Origin: Microbacteriaceae bacterium
GTDB lineage: Bacteria; Actinomycetota; Actinomycetes; Actinomycetales; Microbacteriaceae
Direction of reading: 5' to 3'
Assembly: GCA_947453285.1 (NCBI GenBank)
Contig: CANGGA010000035.1
Location: 1 to 8,759, forward strand
DNA length: 8,759 nt
Made by a program: the position numbers and the translations under genes. Position 1 is the first letter of the stretch. Each line of letters starts with the position of its first letter. Of this stretch, positions 8,302-8,759 are shown in pieces. Under the pieces are notes generated by a model that saw only the letters and a list, made by a program, of their open reading frames with translations, was not told the origin of the DNA and ran no database searches.

Positions 8302-8334
8302 CTCAGAGTTTGCTGAGTGAATGCTCAGGGTTCG
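8302..8334. repeat. Three phased 11-bp repeat units in the fhaA leader
   Basis: On the plus strand three 11-bp units stand head to tail: ctcagagtttg (8302-8312), ctgagtgaatg (8313-8323) and ctcagggttcg (8324-8334). Units 1 and 3 agree at 9 of 11 bases and unit 2 agrees with unit 1 at 7. The CTCAG/CTGAG cores are each other's reverse complement, so the middle core can pair with either neighbour to form one of two exclusive 5-bp hairpins in RNA. The 11-bp pitch, about one helical turn, would also suit a protein operator upstream of the operon. The repeat is a direct observation; its function is unknown and it may be chance. Confidence 0.45.
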
Positions 8335-8408
8335 CTGTTTTATGCCGAGCAAAGCATGGGCGCTGCCTAGATTAACTTCTAGAAATGCGTTTTACCTCTC
8401 CTTAGTTG

Positions 8409-8442
8409 AAAACGGCCCGATACCTTTCAGTCGGGCCGTTTT
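8409..8442. terminator. Strong, nearly symmetrical intrinsic terminator downstream of trhO
   Basis: Perfect 12-bp inverted repeat: left arm aaaacggcccga (8409-8420), 10-nt loop (8421-8430), right arm tcgggccgtttt (8431-8442). The core is eight GC-rich pairs with A and T flanks, so it can act on both strands. On the minus strand it lies 22 bp after the trhO stop and ends in four U, fitting termination of trhO before the fhaA operon. On the plus strand the U tract is better (TTTTTCTTT), although no plus-strand gene is evident nearby. Confidence 0.85.
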
Positions 8443-8464
8443 TCTTTAAAACTGGGATTGGTGC

Positions 8465-8759
8465 CTAGCCGATCATCTCTTTCGAGCGCCCACGGGTGTG
8501 GGTTGGCTTGCAAATCAGGTTTTCTGGCTTGGCAGCGCAATCTTCGCATAGCAAAACCAGGTCTTTGCAGCCGAGATTGGCGCAGTTAATGAAGTTCTTG
8601 GTCGGGCCGCCGCAGGCTTCGCATTCGCCGATGGTTTTGGCCTCGTCGCTGAAGTCAACGGTCATGCGATCGTCAAAAACATATAGCGAGCCCTCCCAGA
8701 GGCCCTTGTCTTTGAAGGTTTCGCCGTAACGAACGATGCCGCCCTGAAGTTGGTAGACC
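8465..8759 (-). CDS. trhO: TrhO/YceA-family rhodanese-like tRNA uridine hydroxylase, C-terminal part only
   Basis: The family (E. coli YceA, now TrhO) makes 5-hydroxyuridine at position 34 of certain tRNAs in an oxygen-dependent reaction. The frame stays open from the TAG at 8465-8467 to the right edge, giving the last 97 residues. It opens with [13 protein letters not shown], the end of the rhodanese domain just after the active-site loop, which is outside the window. [14 protein letters not shown] and MTVDFSDEA follow, then the characteristic Cys-rich tail: C-x2-C (GECEACGG), NCANLGC and LLCEDCA, a likely zinc-knuckle-like fold. The internal ATG at 8663-8665 is not the start, because the conserved reading continues upstream of it. 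The gene is transcribed in the same direction as the operon but separated from it by a terminator. Family assignment is confident; the exact biochemical role here is inferred. Confidence 0.88.
   Translation of the reverse strand, partial: VYQLQGGIVRYGETFKDKGLWEGSLYVFDDRMTVDFSDEAKTIGECEACGGPTKNFINCANLGCKDLVLLCEDCAAKPENLICKPTHTRGRSKEMIG

Larger units (their letters stand above)
8227..8408 (-). promoter_or_regulatory. Upstream region of the fhaA-pknB operon, promoter not resolved
   Basis: This is the only non-coding stretch before the seven-gene operon, so it should carry the main promoter unless transcription reads through from trhO. Two hexamers fit a loose -10 (TANNNT) on the minus strand: TAATCT (8369-8374) and TAGACT (8250-8255). 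Neither has a recognisable -35 box at 16-18 bp, so I do not choose between them. No tRNA is present: no T-loop of the GGTTCRA type with matching arms is found on either strand. M. tuberculosis has a tRNA-Leu gene near this position. Confidence 0.35.

Noticed and set aside
8342..8359. Minus-strand micro-ORF ATG CTT TGC TCG GCA TAA as a leader peptide for fhaA
   Set aside because: Five codons, no Shine-Dalgarno sequence in front, and no attenuator-like hairpin plus U tract between it and fhaA.
8300..8360. GGTTCG at 8329-8334, resembling a tRNA T-loop, at the place where mycobacteria have tRNA-Leu
   Set aside because: The next bases are not the required RA after GGTTC, the T stem does not pair, and no anticodon or acceptor arm can be drawn on either strand.
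8209..8382. Two similar TTCTAGAA palindromes (near the fhaA start and near 8378) as a paired operator
   Set aside because: The first lies in the fhaA coding start and encodes the conserved Phe-Leu-Glu; an 8-bp palindrome occurring twice is weak evidence.
8321..8449. Plus-strand ORF of 42 codons starting ATGCTCAGG in the fhaA-trhO gap
   Set aside because: It has no ribosome binding site, resembles no family I recognise, and reads straight through the terminator hairpin to its stop.

Overview
The window is a stretch of actinobacterial chromosome carrying the conserved cell-envelope growth and Ser/Thr-phosphorylation operon. All of it is on the minus strand, in transcription order fhaA, fhaB, pstP, rodA, pbpA, pknA, pknB. 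This is the same gene order as the cluster near oriC in Mycobacterium tuberculosis (Rv0020c to Rv0014c). By eye the base composition is close to 50% GC, well below mycobacteria or Streptomyces. Together with the compact proteins, tight overlaps and frequent TTG starts, this suggests a streamlined actinobacterium, perhaps a freshwater Microbacteriaceae lineage of the Rhodoluna/Aquiluna kind. That placement is inference and not proven by the sequence.

Layout from the right edge (upstream) to the left: 8465-8759 is the C-terminal end of a TrhO/YceA-family rhodanese-like tRNA uridine hydroxylase, whose 5' part lies outside the window. A 238-bp intergenic region follows. It holds a strong, nearly symmetrical terminator hairpin (8409-8442) and three 11-bp phased repeats (8302-8334), and it must contain or lead to the operon promoter. 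The seven-gene operon runs from 8226 down to the left edge. Its genes overlap by 4-8 bp or are separated by 6-32 bp, so it is almost certainly one translationally coupled transcript. pknB is cut by the left edge inside its second PASTA domain. There is no stretch over 300 bp without a gene.

How the genes work together (family knowledge): RodA polymerises lipid II into glycan strands, and PbpA, a class B transpeptidase, crosslinks them for elongation or septation. PknA and PknB are membrane Ser/Thr kinases whose extracytoplasmic PASTA domains sense cell-wall material or muropeptides. PstP is the PP2C phosphatase that reverses their action. FhaA and FhaB are FHA-domain readers of phosphothreonine that link kinase output to wall synthesis and division proteins.

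I see no previously undescribed system. The points most worth a second look are the PASTA domain on PknA, the very compact FhaA, a TTV-[IM]-P motif shared by the juxtamembrane linkers of both kinases, the reduced PstP ectodomain and the phased repeats in the operon leader.
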